This document shows, in pieces, positions 1 through 7,414 of a DNA stretch of 10,474 nucleotides (positions are counted from its first letter, which is position 1; each line of letters begins with the position of its first letter). This stretch comes from an uncultured Clostridia bacterium (GTDB lineage: Bacteria; Bacillota; Clostridia; Monoglobales; Monoglobaceae): the NCBI GenBank assembly GCA_945878965.1, contig CAMCUJ010000028.1, positions 1 to 10,474 on the forward strand. The letters are read 5' to 3'. The notes beneath the pieces were generated by a model. That model made no database searches, had not been told where the DNA came from, and saw only the letters and a program-made list of their open reading frames with translations. The translations under genes and the position numbers were made by a program.

Positions 1-1336
1 CAGAAGAAGTTCCAAGATCCTTATCCATTACAATCTCCTCTTTAACGTTAGCACCATTCACAGTTCCTACAACCTGCGAAAGTCTGCCGTTTCCGGAAAT
101 AGAGATATATGAATACTTAAGACCTAGAATTGCAAGAGCTGCCTTTGTCTTAGCCTTGCCTTCTTCAACATCTACCTTAACAGTTGTTGTCATACTCGGA
201 GCCTGCCAAAGCTGAGTTAATACATTCGGCATATTCCACATAAGCTTATCATTTTCAGTTTCAGCCTTAACCGCATACAAACGAAGCTTTCCCGGATTCT
301 CGGTAAGTGAATACCACTCAGCCTTATTGTTTGCCTGCCACTGCCACTGAAGCCCAAGCTTGTCTGAGTCAAAACCGTCAGATGTCTGAGGAACTTCAAT
401 AGGATATTCCTTTCCTACATTTGGCTTTTTATATTCGGCAACCGGCTGTCCGCAGTAACCGCTGTCTACATTTTCACCCATTGTCGGCCAGCCGTCCTTC
501 CATGTAACAGGCTGAAGGTGTATAATTCTTCCGTAAGTATCAAGGTCTTGGAAATGTATAAACCAGTTTTCACCGTTTTCAAGCTCTACCCAGCCTCCCT
601 GATGAGGTCCGTTTATATCGGTTTTACCCTGTCTTAATACTATTCGGTCTTCATATGGTCCGTATACGTTCTTTGAACGGAAAGCTACCTGCCAGCCTGT
701 AGGAACTCCGCCTGCCGGCGCCATTATGTAGTAGTATCCGTCTTTCTTATAGAACTTTGGTCCCTCAAGAGTCGGGTGGCTTACTGTTCCGTCATATATT
801 ATTACATCCTCTGTTATAGCTTTTTTGCCGTCAGGAGTCATTTCGCAAATTGCAAGCTTGCTCTTAATTCCGCAGCGGCTGTTTGCATAACCGTGAACTA
901 TATATGCCTTTCCGTCATCATCCCAAAGCGGACATGTGTCAATAATACCAATGCCTTCCTTAACCAATACCAAATCGTCCCACTCGCCAAACGGGTCTTC
1001 GGTTGAGGTCATAAATATACCGATATCGGGATCACCGAAGTATATGTAATATCTGCCGTTATTATAACGGATTGACGGTGCCCATACGCCGCAGCCGTGA
1101 ACAGGCTTGTTATATCTCTCAGGAAGCTTTTTTACTGCATAGCTTACGATTTTCCAGTTTACCAAGTCTTTTGAATGCAGTATAGGCAAACCCGGAACAT
1201 ATGTAAAGCTTGACGCTGTCATAAAGAAATCATCACCTACACGGATTACATCCGGATCAGAATAATCTGCGTATAGAATAGGGTTTTTGAAATTGCCGTT
1301 TCCAAGGTCTGCAATCCACTTGCCTTTTTTGTTCAT
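1..1336 (-). CDS. Glycoside hydrolase family 43 protein (beta-xylosidase / alpha-L-arabinofuranosidase type), 3' end outside window
   Basis: This protein probably cleaves xylose or arabinose units from short hemicellulose oligosaccharides in the cytoplasm, since no signal peptide is visible. The start ATG (1334-1336, minus strand) follows AGGAGG at 1345-1350 with 8 nt spacing. About 445 residues are in the window and the end is cut off. The five-bladed propeller shows the three GH43 acidic positions: general base Asp27 in YSDPDVIRVGD, pKa-modulating Asp133 in GIIDTCPLWDDDG, and general acid Glu191 in LEGPKFY. HGCGVWAPSIRY (80-91) and INGPHQGGW are also typical. After about residue 310, DGFDSDKLGLQWQWQ begins what looks like the beta-sandwich C-terminal domain of family 43 enzymes (GH43_C2 type). 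Proteins with this architecture usually run just over 500 residues, so perhaps 60-90 are missing. Family membership is clear, but the exact substrate cannot be fixed from the sequence. Confidence 0.93.
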   Translation of the reverse strand, partial: MNKKGKWIADLGNGNFKNPILYADYSDPDVIRVGDDFFMTASSFTYVPGLPILHSKDLVNWKIVSYAVKKLPERYNKPVHGCGVWAPSIRYNNGRYYIYFGDPDIGIFMTSTEDPFGEWDDLVLVKEGIGIIDTCPLWDDDGKAYIVHGYANSRCGIKSKLAICEMTPDGKKAITEDVIIYDGTVSHPTLEGPKFYKKDGYYYIMAPAGGVPTGWQVAFRSKNVYGPYEDRIVLRQGKTDINGPHQGGWVELENGENWFIHFQDLDTYGRIIHLQPVTWKDGWPTMGENVDSGYCGQPVAEYKKPNVGKEYPIEVPQTSDGFDSDKLGLQWQWQANNKAEWYSLTENPGKLRLYAVKAETENDKLMWNMPNVLTQLWQAPSMTTTVKVDVEEGKAKTKAALAILGLKYSYISISGNGRLSQVVGTVNGANVKEEIVMDKDLGTSS

Positions 1337-1397
1337 TTGCGTTTCCTCCTTAATTTAGAACAACAGTTGTGTTTATGGTTTGTATTGTTTTAAAATT

Positions 1398-1417
1398 ATG
1401 TGTCTTTACGAACACAT
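1398..1417. promoter_or_regulatory. Operator-like inverted repeat at the GH43 transcription start
   Basis: On the minus strand, ATGTGT and ACACAT arms (6 bp, perfect) flank an 8-nt centre, TCGTAAAG. The 20-bp site lies just downstream of the GH43 -10 box, at about +6 to +25, a usual place for a repressor to block transcription. A second short palindrome, ACAAC-A-GTTGT, lies at 1360-1370 in the same leader. The centre TGTTCGTA loosely recalls AraR-type operators, but I do not claim a specific regulator. That the site is an operator is inference from symmetry and position. Confidence 0.4.
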
Positions 1418-1429
1418 CTATATATACTA

Positions 1430-1458
1430 ATTATAACCGCAAATTTATATTAAGTCAA
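1430..1458 (-). promoter_or_regulatory. Sigma-A-type promoter for the GH43 gene
   Basis: On the minus strand, a -35 box TTGACT (1453-1458) and a perfect -10 box TATAAT (1430-1435) are separated by exactly 17 bp. Transcription would begin near 1423 and leave a leader of roughly 85 nt before the GH43 start codon, long enough for operator control. Confidence 0.8.
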
Positions 1459-1486
1459 TCATATTTAAAAATTATTTCAAATTAAC

Positions 1487-1515
1487 TTGACTTTAGCTTT
1501 TTTTAAGGCTATTAT
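1487..1515 (+). promoter_or_regulatory. Sigma-A-type promoter for the ComEC-type MBL / holA operon
   Basis: TTGACT (1487-1492), a 17-bp spacer and TATTAT (1510-1515) lie about 40 bp upstream of the start codon at 1553. Its -35 box sits back to back with the divergent GH43 -35 box, with 28 bp of very AT-rich sequence between them, so the two promoters may share an upstream region. Confidence 0.7.
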
Positions 1516-1552
1516 AAAATAAAGTAAATTTCAAATTAAGGAGAATAAAGCT

Positions 1553-2524
1553 ATGGGCAGATATACATCAAAGAAAGCAAGAAAAATTGAAATTATAGTT
1601 TTTGGAATAATTACTTTGATACTTTTGATATATGGCTATATAAATAATAAACCTACGGATATTTTAAATCCTGCCACCGAAGGAACCTCAGCCGTAAACA
1701 CAGGAGCGTATGAAAACGGAGTTATACAGGCATCGTTTATTGATATAGGACAAGGTGATTCTTCATTTATAAAACTGTCAAGCGGAGAAAATATATTAAT
1801 AGACGGCGGAGATAAGGGCAGCGGCGAGGTTTTAAGACGGTACTTTGCCGATAATTCCATAAATAAGCTTGATGCGGCAATTGTATCTCATTATCACGCA
1901 GATCATGCAGAGGGAATTTATGAGCTTATGAATGAGTTTCCTATTGATGTTATTTATATGCCGAATGTTAAGACCCGACCGGAGCTTCATGATGATTTAG
2001 TAAGACGAGCTGATAAAAAAGGTATTGAAATTAAATACATATCCGCAGGCGACAAAATAACTTTTAAAGATGGAACGGTATTTGATGTCTTATTTCCCGA
2101 TGAAAGTATATTTTCAAATACCAAAGATGACGGAGAAGCTAATATAAACAACGACTCACTTGTAATTAAGGTAAGCTATGGAGAAACCGATTTTCTGTTT
2201 ACGGGAGATTTGGAGTCCGATGCCGAAAAAGCGTTAGTTAAGTCTTCAAATAATCTTGACTGTGAGGTTTTAAAGGTAGGTCACCACGGTTCAAAAACTT
2301 CATCGAGCAAAGTATTTTTAAATGCGGTCACTCCCGAATATGCGGTTATATCGGCGGGCAGAAATAACAGATACAAGCATCCTCACGGTCAGGTGCTTGA
2401 CAGGCTTGAATCGTTTGGTATAAAAATTTACAGAACGGATTTAAGCGGAAATATTACAGTTGTTGCTGATTCAAACGGAATTACGGAGATTAAGACCGAA
2501 TATTCACAGCAGGAGGAAAATTAA
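1553..2524 (+). CDS. Membrane-anchored ComEC/Rec2-type metallo-beta-lactamase-fold hydrolase
   Basis: This 323-residue protein has a basic N-terminus, one hydrophobic segment (about 12-30) and a short polar linker. The rest, from about residue 57, is an MBL domain like the C-terminal domain of the DNA-uptake channel ComEC. The metal ligands are visible: HYHADH (113-118), NNDSLV (199-204), TGD (217-219), GHHGS (243-247) and HPH (276-278). FIDIGQGDSSFI (62-73) is the usual opening of the ComEC-type domain. The large multi-span channel region of full ComEC is absent. The single segment should place the domain outside the membrane, either anchored or released. The start is set by AAGGAG at 1538-1543. 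The stop codon abuts holA, matching the common Firmicute comEC-holA order. A nuclease or phosphodiesterase activity is the likeliest role, by analogy with the ComEC domain; the substrate is unknown. Confidence 0.88.
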   Translation: MGRYTSKKARKIEIIVFGIITLILLIYGYINNKPTDILNPATEGTSAVNTGAYENGVIQASFIDIGQGDSSFIKLSSGENILIDGGDKGSGEVLRRYFADNSINKLDAAIVSHYHADHAEGIYELMNEFPIDVIYMPNVKTRPELHDDLVRRADKKGIEIKYISAGDKITFKDGTVFDVLFPDESIFSNTKDDGEANINNDSLVIKVSYGETDFLFTGDLESDAEKALVKSSNNLDCEVLKVGHHGSKTSSSKVFLNAVTPEYAVISAGRNNRYKHPHGQVLDRLESFGIKIYRTDLSGNITVVADSNGITEIKTEYSQQEEN

Positions 2525-3535
2525 ATGGAGCTTAAGGAGCTTGACCGACAGATTAAATCGGGAAATATGGAAAGATTTTATTTTTTCTATGGTGAGGAAC
2601 AATTTCTTATAGCAAACAGAATTAAATCTATAAAAAAGCATTTTATAAATTCCGAATTTGCGGATATGAATTACACTGTTTTTGAAGGCAAAAATGTTAA
2701 TGTTGACGATATAATAGCCGAGATAGAAACCTTTCCGATTATGTCTGATATGAGAATAGTTATAATAAAGAATACCGGAATTTTAAATAATTCAAAGCTT
2801 ACGGAGTACAAGAAATTCAAGAGCTATATAGAAAAAATCCCCGAAACCTGCATAGTGATTATGACTGAGGGAATTATTGAAAAGAAGAAAGCAAAAAGCT
2901 ATGAATGGATAGCTGATATTGGCGGACTTTTAGAGTTTAAGACTCTTAGTATGCGTGAGCTTGAGTTATGGCTTGAAAAATGGTTTGAAAGTGCAAATAA
3001 GAGCATACTTGACCGTGACATAAGTTATTTCATAAGAATTGTAGGAATGAATATGGCTATGCTTTACAATGAAGCGGTAAAGCTTATTGAGTATTCGGGA
3101 GAGAAAAACAAAATTACACGTAAAGACATTGACAGCATAGTTGTAAAGAGTACGGAATTTGTGGTATTTGATATGATAGATGATATTATAGCAAGTAAAA
3201 GCGGAGCAGTTATGCAGCAGCTTAAACTGTTTAAGGAACGAAAAGAGAGCGGAAACGTCATTCTTACTCTTATGACCACCAGACTTGCGGAAATTTTAAT
3301 GGTTAAGCAATTAAAAGGTGCAGGCATTCCGAATGCTGAAATTGCCAAGTATTTTGAAACGCCCCGTCCAATGTTTGTTGTAAATAAGATTTACGAACAA
3401 AGCCGAAGCTTTGGCGAAAAATATTTAAGGCGAATGATTAAGCTTGGATTTGAGTATGATGTTAAAATTAAAAGCGGAAAAATTTCGGATTGGAATGCGG
3501 TTAATTTATTTGCCGCAGAGCTTATAAAGAAATAA
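2525..3535 (+). CDS. holA: DNA polymerase III subunit delta
   Basis: HolA is the clamp-loader subunit that opens the sliding clamp ring so it can be placed on primed DNA. At 336 residues it has the usual length (E. coli delta is about 343). The N-terminal signature FYFFYGEEQFLI (18-29) is characteristic; the rest is divergent, as is normal for delta. It ends with the helical collar-type region (about 215-336, including SGNVILTLMTTRLAEI). It starts directly after the stop of the MBL gene with no spacer, and its AGGAGG (2511-2516) lies inside the end of that gene, so the two are co-transcribed and probably translationally coupled. In many Firmicutes rpsT follows holA; here a convergent rsmA follows instead. 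Confidence 0.93.
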   Translation: MELKELDRQIKSGNMERFYFFYGEEQFLIANRIKSIKKHFINSEFADMNYTVFEGKNVNVDDIIAEIETFPIMSDMRIVIIKNTGILNNSKLTEYKKFKSYIEKIPETCIVIMTEGIIEKKKAKSYEWIADIGGLLEFKTLSMRELELWLEKWFESANKSILDRDISYFIRIVGMNMAMLYNEAVKLIEYSGEKNKITRKDIDSIVVKSTEFVVFDMIDDIIASKSGAVMQQLKLFKERKESGNVILTLMTTRLAEILMVKQLKGAGIPNAEIAKYFETPRPMFVVNKIYEQSRSFGEKYLRRMIKLGFEYDVKIKSGKISDWNAVNLFAAELIKK

Positions 3536-3542
3536 AGGCAAA

Positions 3543-3566
3543 CGGGCGAACACAGTTCGCCCCTAC
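3543..3566. repeat. GTAGGGGCG-type intergenic palindrome, copy 1
   Basis: A perfect 8-bp inverted repeat GGGCGAAC / GTTCGCCC (3544-3551 and 3555-3562) has a 3-nt loop. It sits between the converging ends of holA and rsmA. Read on the minus strand it begins GTAGGGGCG and ends CGCCCG, the same borders as the palindrome at 9397-9422. It has no U-tract, so it is at best a weak terminator. It is better described as a dispersed extragenic palindrome, though it may insulate the two converging transcripts. Confidence 0.7.
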
Positions 3567-3626
3567 CAATCAAGCAATGTCAAGTTTTAGTTACTGCAAG
3601 GTACTGCGATGTGTTAAGGCATTCCC

Positions 3627-4487
3627 TTATATCTCGGAAAGTCTGTCCGAAAGCTCGCCGAATTGCTCAAGCGAAAGGCGTTCGCCTCGTATATTTATAT
3701 CAAGTCCCATATCTGAAATCACTTTTGTTATATCCTGCTTGGAAATATTAATATACGGACTGTTTGATACAGAGTTTACAAGAGTTTTTCTGCGTTGACC
3801 GAATGCGGATTTTACAACAGCAAAAAACAGCTTCTCATTTTTGACCTTAATAATCGGTTCATTTGGAATGTCCATATTAACCACTATTGATGCAACCTTT
3901 GGCTGCGGCATAAAGCAGTGCGGAAGTGCAGAGCATACGATTTTAGGCTTTGAATAGTACTGAACCGCAACCGATAATGCACCATAATCCTTAGTTCCCG
4001 GCTTTGCCGTCATTCTGTCCGCAACCTCTTTCTGAACCATTACGGTCATAGACCTTACCGGTATTCTCTCTTCAAAAATCTTCATTATAATAGGTGTTGT
4101 TATATAATACGGAAGATTTGCCGCAACGGCTATATCAAGTCCGTTTAATTTATCATTTATAATTGACTGTAAATCTGTTTTTAAAATATCGGAGTTTATA
4201 ACCTCAACATTATCAAATTCAGCGAGTGACTCTTTAAGTACAGGAAGCAGAGCTTTATCTATTTCTATTGCAATAACCTTTTTGGCATTTTTGCAAAGCT
4301 CACGTGTTAAGGTTCCGGCACCCGGTCCTATTTCTATAACTCCGCTGTTTTCTGTAAGATTTGCTGATTCACAAATTGAATCAAGTACATTTTCGTCTAT
4401 TAAAAAATTCTGTCCAAGACTTTTTGAAAATGAAAAACCATAAGGTTCAAGAAGTCTTTTAAGCTCGGATGGATTGGTAAGCTTCAT
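3627..4487 (-). CDS. rsmA: 16S rRNA (adenine1518-N6/adenine1519-N6)-dimethyltransferase
   Basis: RsmA (KsgA) dimethylates two neighbouring adenines in the 3' hairpin loop of 16S rRNA, late in 30S assembly, using S-adenosylmethionine. The 286-residue protein is of normal length. It shows the entry motif SLGQNFLID (23-31), the SAM-binding loop VIEIGPGAGTLT (50-61), the acidic motif IAIEIDK (72-78) and the catalytic NLPYYITTP (124-132), typical of N6-adenine methylation. The C-terminal helical domain contains FGQRRKTLVNS and RGERLSLEQF. The start ATG is preceded by AAGGAG at 4495-4500. It has its own promoter and stands alone on this strand; gap, upstream on the same strand, ends in a strong terminator. 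Confidence 0.96.
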   Translation of the reverse strand: MKLTNPSELKRLLEPYGFSFSKSLGQNFLIDENVLDSICESANLTENSGVIEIGPGAGTLTRELCKNAKKVIAIEIDKALLPVLKESLAEFDNVEVINSDILKTDLQSIINDKLNGLDIAVAANLPYYITTPIIMKIFEERIPVRSMTVMVQKEVADRMTAKPGTKDYGALSVAVQYYSKPKIVCSALPHCFMPQPKVASIVVNMDIPNEPIIKVKNEKLFFAVVKSAFGQRRKTLVNSVSNSPYINISKQDITKVISDMGLDINIRGERLSLEQFGELSDRLSEI

Positions 4488-4529
4488 TTTTGCTCTCCTT
4501 AAAGTTAGTATCTTAATTTTAATATACTC

Positions 4530-4558
4530 ATTATACTATAAATTAAAAAGCAAATCAA
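4530..4558 (-). promoter_or_regulatory. Sigma-A-type promoter for rsmA
   Basis: On the minus strand, TTGATT (4553-4558), a 17-bp spacer and a perfect TATAAT (4530-4535) lie about 43 bp upstream of the rsmA start codon. This agrees with rsmA being transcribed separately from gap, whose terminator lies further upstream. Confidence 0.75.
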
Positions 4559-4622
4559 CAAAATATTCACTGTAAACAATAAAAATTATAGAGCCGAATT
4601 TTATTGTACACGTTGCAGACGC

Positions 4623-4657
4623 AAAAACCCCGAACCTATGCTTTCATAAGTTCGGGG
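4623..4657 (-). terminator. Rho-independent terminator of gap
   Basis: Arms at 4628-4640 and 4645-4657 form a 13-bp stem with a 4-nt loop. On the minus strand the one non-Watson-Crick pair is a U-G wobble, while on the plus strand it would be a C-A mismatch, so the element is built for minus-strand transcripts. It is followed on that strand by five U residues. It lies 46 nt after the gap stop codon. Confidence 0.92.
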
Positions 4658-4703
4658 TTTTATTTATGCTATATATTTAATATCGATTAAATACGGGTTA
4701 GTA

Positions 4704-5720
4704 TTAGCCAAGCTCTGCAAAGTACTTGATTGTTCTAACCATCTGGCTTGTGTATGAGTTCTCGTTGTCATACCAAGATACAACCTGAACCTCATATAAA
4801 CCATCGCCGATTTCAGCAACCATTGTCTGAGTTGCGTCAAATAGTGAACCGTAGTTCATTCCAACTATATCAGAAGAAACGATTTCGTCCTCGTTGTAAC
4901 CGAATGACTCGTTTGCAGCAGCCTTCATAGCAGCATTGATGCCTTCCTTAGTTACGTTGTCACCCTTAACTACAGCTGTAAGGATTGTTGTTGAACCTGT
5001 TGGAGTTGGAACACGCTGAGCTGAACCGATAAGCTTGCCGTTAAGCTCAGGAATAACAAGACCGATAGCTTTAGCTGCACCTGTGCTGTTTGGAACGATG
5101 TTAACAGCAGCAGCTCTTGAACGTCTTAGGTCGCCCTTTCTCTGAGGACCGTCAAGTGTCATCTGGTCGCCTGTGTATGCGTGAATTGTACACATAATAC
5201 CTGACTGAATTGCAGCGTACTTATTTAAAGCATCAGCCATAGGAGCCAAGCAGTTTGTTGTACAAGAAGCAGCAGAGATTACTGTGTCGTCTGCCTTTAA
5301 TGTGTTATGGTTTACGTTGTAAACGATTGTTGGAAGATCGTTTCCTGCAGGAGCAGAAATTACAACCTTCTTAGCACCCGCCTTAACGTGAGCTGATGCC
5401 TTCTCCTTTGATGTGTAGAAGCCTGTACACTCAAGAACAACGTCTACGTCAAGCTCGCCCCAAGGAAGCTCCTCAGCGTTTGCCTTTGCGTAAATCTTGA
5501 TTTCCTTGCCGTCAACTATGATTGAATCCTCTGTAGATGTTACCTTATCTGCAAGAGCATACTTACCCTGAGCTGAATCATACTTTAAAAGATGTGCAAG
5601 CATCTTTGGGCTTGTTAAATCGTTGATTGCTACTACTTCGTATCCCTCAGCACCGAACATCTGTCTGAATGCTAAACGTCCGATACGTCCGAAACCGTTA
5701 ATTGCTACTTTTACTGACAT
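4704..5720 (-). CDS. gap: Glyceraldehyde-3-phosphate dehydrogenase, NAD-dependent, glycolytic
   Basis: This enzyme converts glyceraldehyde 3-phosphate, phosphate and NAD to 1,3-bisphosphoglycerate in cytoplasmic glycolysis. The 338-residue protein opens with the Rossmann motif [16 protein letters not shown] (5-20). AINDL (31-35) carries the aspartate typical of NAD-specific enzymes. The catalytic cysteine is C153 in [12 protein letters not shown] and its partner is H180 in [26 protein letters not shown] forms the phosphate-site loop region and SWYDNENSY lies near the end. The reading frame is open to an ATG at 5795, but the start at 5720 is chosen because GGAGGT (5728-5733) precedes it by 7 nt and the family begins exactly there. 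Many codons end in C (TTC, AAC, GAC, ATC), as expected of a highly expressed gene. No pgk or tpi gene is adjacent. Confidence 0.97.
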   Translation of the reverse strand: MSVKVAINGFGRIGRLAFRQMFGAEGYEVVAINDLTSPKMLAHLLKYDSAQGKYALADKVTSTEDSIIVDGKEIKIYAKANAEELPWGELDVDVVLECTGFYTSKEKASAHVKAGAKKVVISAPAGNDLPTIVYNVNHNTLKADDTVISAASCTTNCLAPMADALNKYAAIQSGIMCTIHAYTGDQMTLDGPQRKGDLRRSRAAAVNIVPNSTGAAKAIGLVIPELNGKLIGSAQRVPTPTGSTTILTAVVKGDNVTKEGINAAMKAAANESFGYNEDEIVSSDIVGMNYGSLFDATQTMVAEIGDGLYEVQVVSWYDNENSYTSQMVRTIKYFAELG

Positions 5721-5766
5721 TGAAATTACCTCCAAATGTTTAATTAATAATTTTTCTTTAATTATT

Positions 5767-5795
5767 ATTTTACAATATTTTTTGCATTTATACAA
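5767..5795 (-). promoter_or_regulatory. Probable promoter of gap
   Basis: On the minus strand, TTGTAT (5790-5795), a 17-bp spacer and TAAAAT (5767-5772) would start transcription roughly 40 nt before the gap start codon. The match is weaker than for the other promoters in this window, and the AT-rich surroundings offer alternatives. Confidence 0.5.
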
Positions 5796-5994
5796 GACCT
5801 TTTTTAAAATTTCTTGTTAAATTTTTAACTCTTTTATTTAATATTATTTAGTAAGCCTTAACAATTCGATTAAAAAGTAAAAAGAATTTAAAAATATCTT
5901 TCAAAATTTATGGGTTTATAATATAACAGCCTCACGAAACAGGAGTGCTTAGGAGAATGTTTTATTATCCATTTTGCACTGCATTGTTTATATA
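5796..5994. other. AT-rich intergenic stretch between gap and rdgB, with a possible small transcript
   Basis: The full stretch without a coding region runs from 5721 to 6084. The part from 5796 to about 5910 is plain AT-rich sequence in which I see nothing specific. From 5911 the composition changes. A TATAAT (5917-5922, plus strand, no good -35) is followed by a mixed-composition segment in which AGTGC (5944-5948) can pair with GCACT (about 5976-5980), with weaker pairs inside. A 12-codon ORF beginning at 5957 has a badly spaced ribosome site and is probably not translated. The segment ends at the hairpin 5995-6016. No riboswitch family was recognised. A roughly 90-nt RNA is possible but unproven. 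Confidence 0.3.
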
Positions 5995-6016
5995 AGAAAA
6001 TCCTTGCGGATTTTCT
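5995..6016. repeat. Perfect 9-bp hairpin overlapping the rdgB -35 region
   Basis: AGAAAATCC (5995-6003) and GGATTTTCT (6008-6016) form a perfect stem around the loop TTGC. It is not followed by a U-tract in either direction. The proposed rdgB -35 box (6004-6009) covers its loop and the first two bases of its right arm. It could be a dispersed extragenic palindrome, a protein-binding site, or the end of an upstream small transcript. Confidence 0.6.
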
Positions 6017-6032
6017 GCCTATATGGTATAAT
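6004..6032 (+). promoter_or_regulatory. Extended -10 promoter for the rdgB operon
   Basis: A perfect TATAAT (6027-6032) is preceded by TGG, giving the extended -10 form TGNTATAAT. The -35 TTGCGG (6004-6009) at 17 bp is poor, which an extended -10 commonly offsets. The start codon at 6085 lies about 45 nt beyond the expected transcription start. Confidence 0.7.
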
Positions 6033-6084
6033 AATTAAAAGGTATGTAAGCTATCCTTAAATTAAACAAAGGAATATGATTTTT

Positions 6085-6672
6085 ATGATTGAAATAGTAC
6101 TTGCAAGTAAGAATAAGCATAAAGCCGAGGAAATAAAAGCAATACTTGGCGAAAACTATAACGTTTTAACTCAGGCAGAGGCAGGAGCCGGAGATATAGA
6201 TGTTATTGAGGACGGCAAAACGTTTGAAGAGAATGCAATTAAAAAGGCTAAAAGCATTATGTGGGCAACAGGTAAGGTTACTGTTGCCGATGACAGCGGC
6301 CTTGAGGTTAAGGCTCTTGACAATCGTCCCGGAGTTTATACCGCAAGATTTGCAGGTGAAAATGCCACTGATAAAGAAAACATTGATAAGCTTCTTGAGG
6401 AAATGAAGGATATTCCGATGTATAAGCGTGATGCAAAGTTTGTTTGCTGCATTGCGGTTGCAAAGCCGGACGGCTCGGTTAAAACGTATAGGGGAGAGTG
6501 TGAAGGTAAAATTCTCTGTGAACGTCAGGGTGATAACGGCTTTGGATATGACCCTGTGTTTTTGTATGAGAAATATGCATGCTCTCTTGCGATGCTTGAC
6601 CCCGAAATTAAAAATGCTGTAAGTCATCGTGCAAATGCACTTAAGCAAATGAGCGAAGATTTTAATAGGTAA
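6085..6672 (+). CDS. rdgB: Non-canonical purine NTP pyrophosphatase (ITP/XTP/dITP)
   Basis: This enzyme hydrolyses ITP, XTP and their deoxy forms to monophosphate and pyrophosphate, keeping deaminated purines out of DNA and RNA. The 195-residue protein carries the Ham1/RdgB signatures: SKNKHK (8-13), the metal-site ADDSGLEV (68-75), GVYTARFAG (83-91), GFGYDPVFL (152-160) and SHRANAL (180-186). The start at 6085 is preferred over the in-frame ATG at 6076. The AAAGGA at 6068-6073 is only 2 nt from 6076 but 11 nt from 6085, and the family begins M-x-x-IVLASKNK. It heads a plus-strand run with the TtcA-like gene 22 nt downstream. Confidence 0.95.
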   Translation: MIEIVLASKNKHKAEEIKAILGENYNVLTQAEAGAGDIDVIEDGKTFEENAIKKAKSIMWATGKVTVADDSGLEVKALDNRPGVYTARFAGENATDKENIDKLLEEMKDIPMYKRDAKFVCCIAVAKPDGSVKTYRGECEGKILCERQGDNGFGYDPVFLYEKYACSLAMLDPEIKNAVSHRANALKQMSEDFNR

Positions 6673-6694
6673 GGAATGAGGATTTGGTAATCAA

Positions 6695-7414
6695 ATGAAA
6701 AAGATATTAAGTGCAATGCGAAAAGGCATTCAGGATTATAAAATGATAGATGAGGGTGACAAAATTGCTGTTGGAGTTTCAGGCGGAAAGGACAGTCTTA
6801 CACTTCTTTGTGCTTTATCGTCGCTTAAAAAGTTTTCCGAAGTAAATTTTGATATTATGGCACTTACTCTTGATATGGGATTTGAGGGAACCGACTTTTC
6901 CGAAATTCAAAGCCTTTGTGACAGGCTTGGGATTGAATATATACTTAAAAAATCCGACCTTGCGGAAATTTTGTTTAATATAAGGAAAGAAAAAAATCCA
7001 TGCTCGCTTTGTGCGAAGATGAGAAGGGGTGCTATAAACGATTTGGCAAGGCTTAACGGCTGTAATAAGGTAGCACTCGGACATCATTTTGAAGATGTTC
7101 TTGAAACATTCTTTTTATCTCTTTTCTTTGAGGGCAGAATTAACTGTTTTTCGCCTGTTACGTATCTTTCAAGAACGGATATGTATGTTATAAGACCTCT
7201 TATATATGTGGCGGAGGGCGATATAAAGGGTTACGCAAAAAGAACAAAGCTTCCTGTGGTTCATAATCCGTGTCCAATGGACGGAAAATCACAGAGAAAT
7301 ACAATGAAAGACTTTATTAATATGAAACAACACGAGGACAAGGCATTTAAAAAGAAGATTATGCACGCAATTCAGACAGGAATTGACCCGTGGAAAATTG
7401 AGGGTTTAAAATGA
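6695..7414 (+). CDS. ttcA: TtcA-like tRNA thiolation protein (PP-loop ATPase, Fe-S)
   Basis: This protein belongs to the PP-loop family that activates a tRNA base with ATP for sulfur insertion; TtcA makes 2-thiocytidine at position 32. The 239 residues contain the PP-loop SGGKDS (29-34), the paired cysteines NPCSLC (C103, C106) with the following AKMRRG, the motif LGHHFEDVLETFF (128-140), and a third cysteine, C193, in NPCPMDGKSQRN. Three such cysteines hold the [4Fe-4S] cluster in TtcA. E. coli TtcA has about 310 residues, so this is a compact version, common in Gram-positive anaerobes, whose exact tRNA target is less certain. The stop codon overlaps the start of the next gene (ATGA at 7411-7414), so the two are probably translationally coupled. 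Confidence 0.86.
   Translation: MKKILSAMRKGIQDYKMIDEGDKIAVGVSGGKDSLTLLCALSSLKKFSEVNFDIMALTLDMGFEGTDFSEIQSLCDRLGIEYILKKSDLAEILFNIRKEKNPCSLCAKMRRGAINDLARLNGCNKVALGHHFEDVLETFFLSLFFEGRINCFSPVTYLSRTDMYVIRPLIYVAEGDIKGYAKRTKLPVVHNPCPMDGKSQRNTMKDFINMKQHEDKAFKKKIMHAIQTGIDPWKIEGLK

Noticed and set aside
776..1006. Plus-strand reading frame inside the GH43 region
   Set aside because: The opposite strand encodes the GH43 propeller with all catalytic residues in one unbroken frame, so this is an antisense shadow.
3544..3562. Strong intrinsic terminator shared by holA and rsmA
   Set aside because: The stem is perfect but there is no U-tract on either strand, and it belongs to a repeat family seen again at 9397-9422.
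3577..3798. Plus-strand reading frame overlapping the rsmA 3' end
   Set aside because: It overlaps the C-terminal domain of rsmA, has no ribosome site and no recognisable motif.
5721..5795. N-terminal extension of gap by 25 residues from an ATG at 5795
   Set aside because: The extension is lysine- and isoleucine-rich with no family match, overlaps the likely promoter, and the ATG at 5720 has an excellent ribosome site and the conserved family start.
5957..5995. Twelve-codon ORF after TAGGAGA upstream of rdgB
   Set aside because: The GGAG lies only about 2 nt before the ATG, too close for initiation, and nothing in the peptide suggests a leader function.
6166..6648. Long minus-strand reading frame opposite rdgB (about 160 codons)
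   Set aside because: It lies wholly inside a clear rdgB gene, its protein is rich in Cys, Ile and Asn without any recognisable domain, and it has no promoter or ribosome site.
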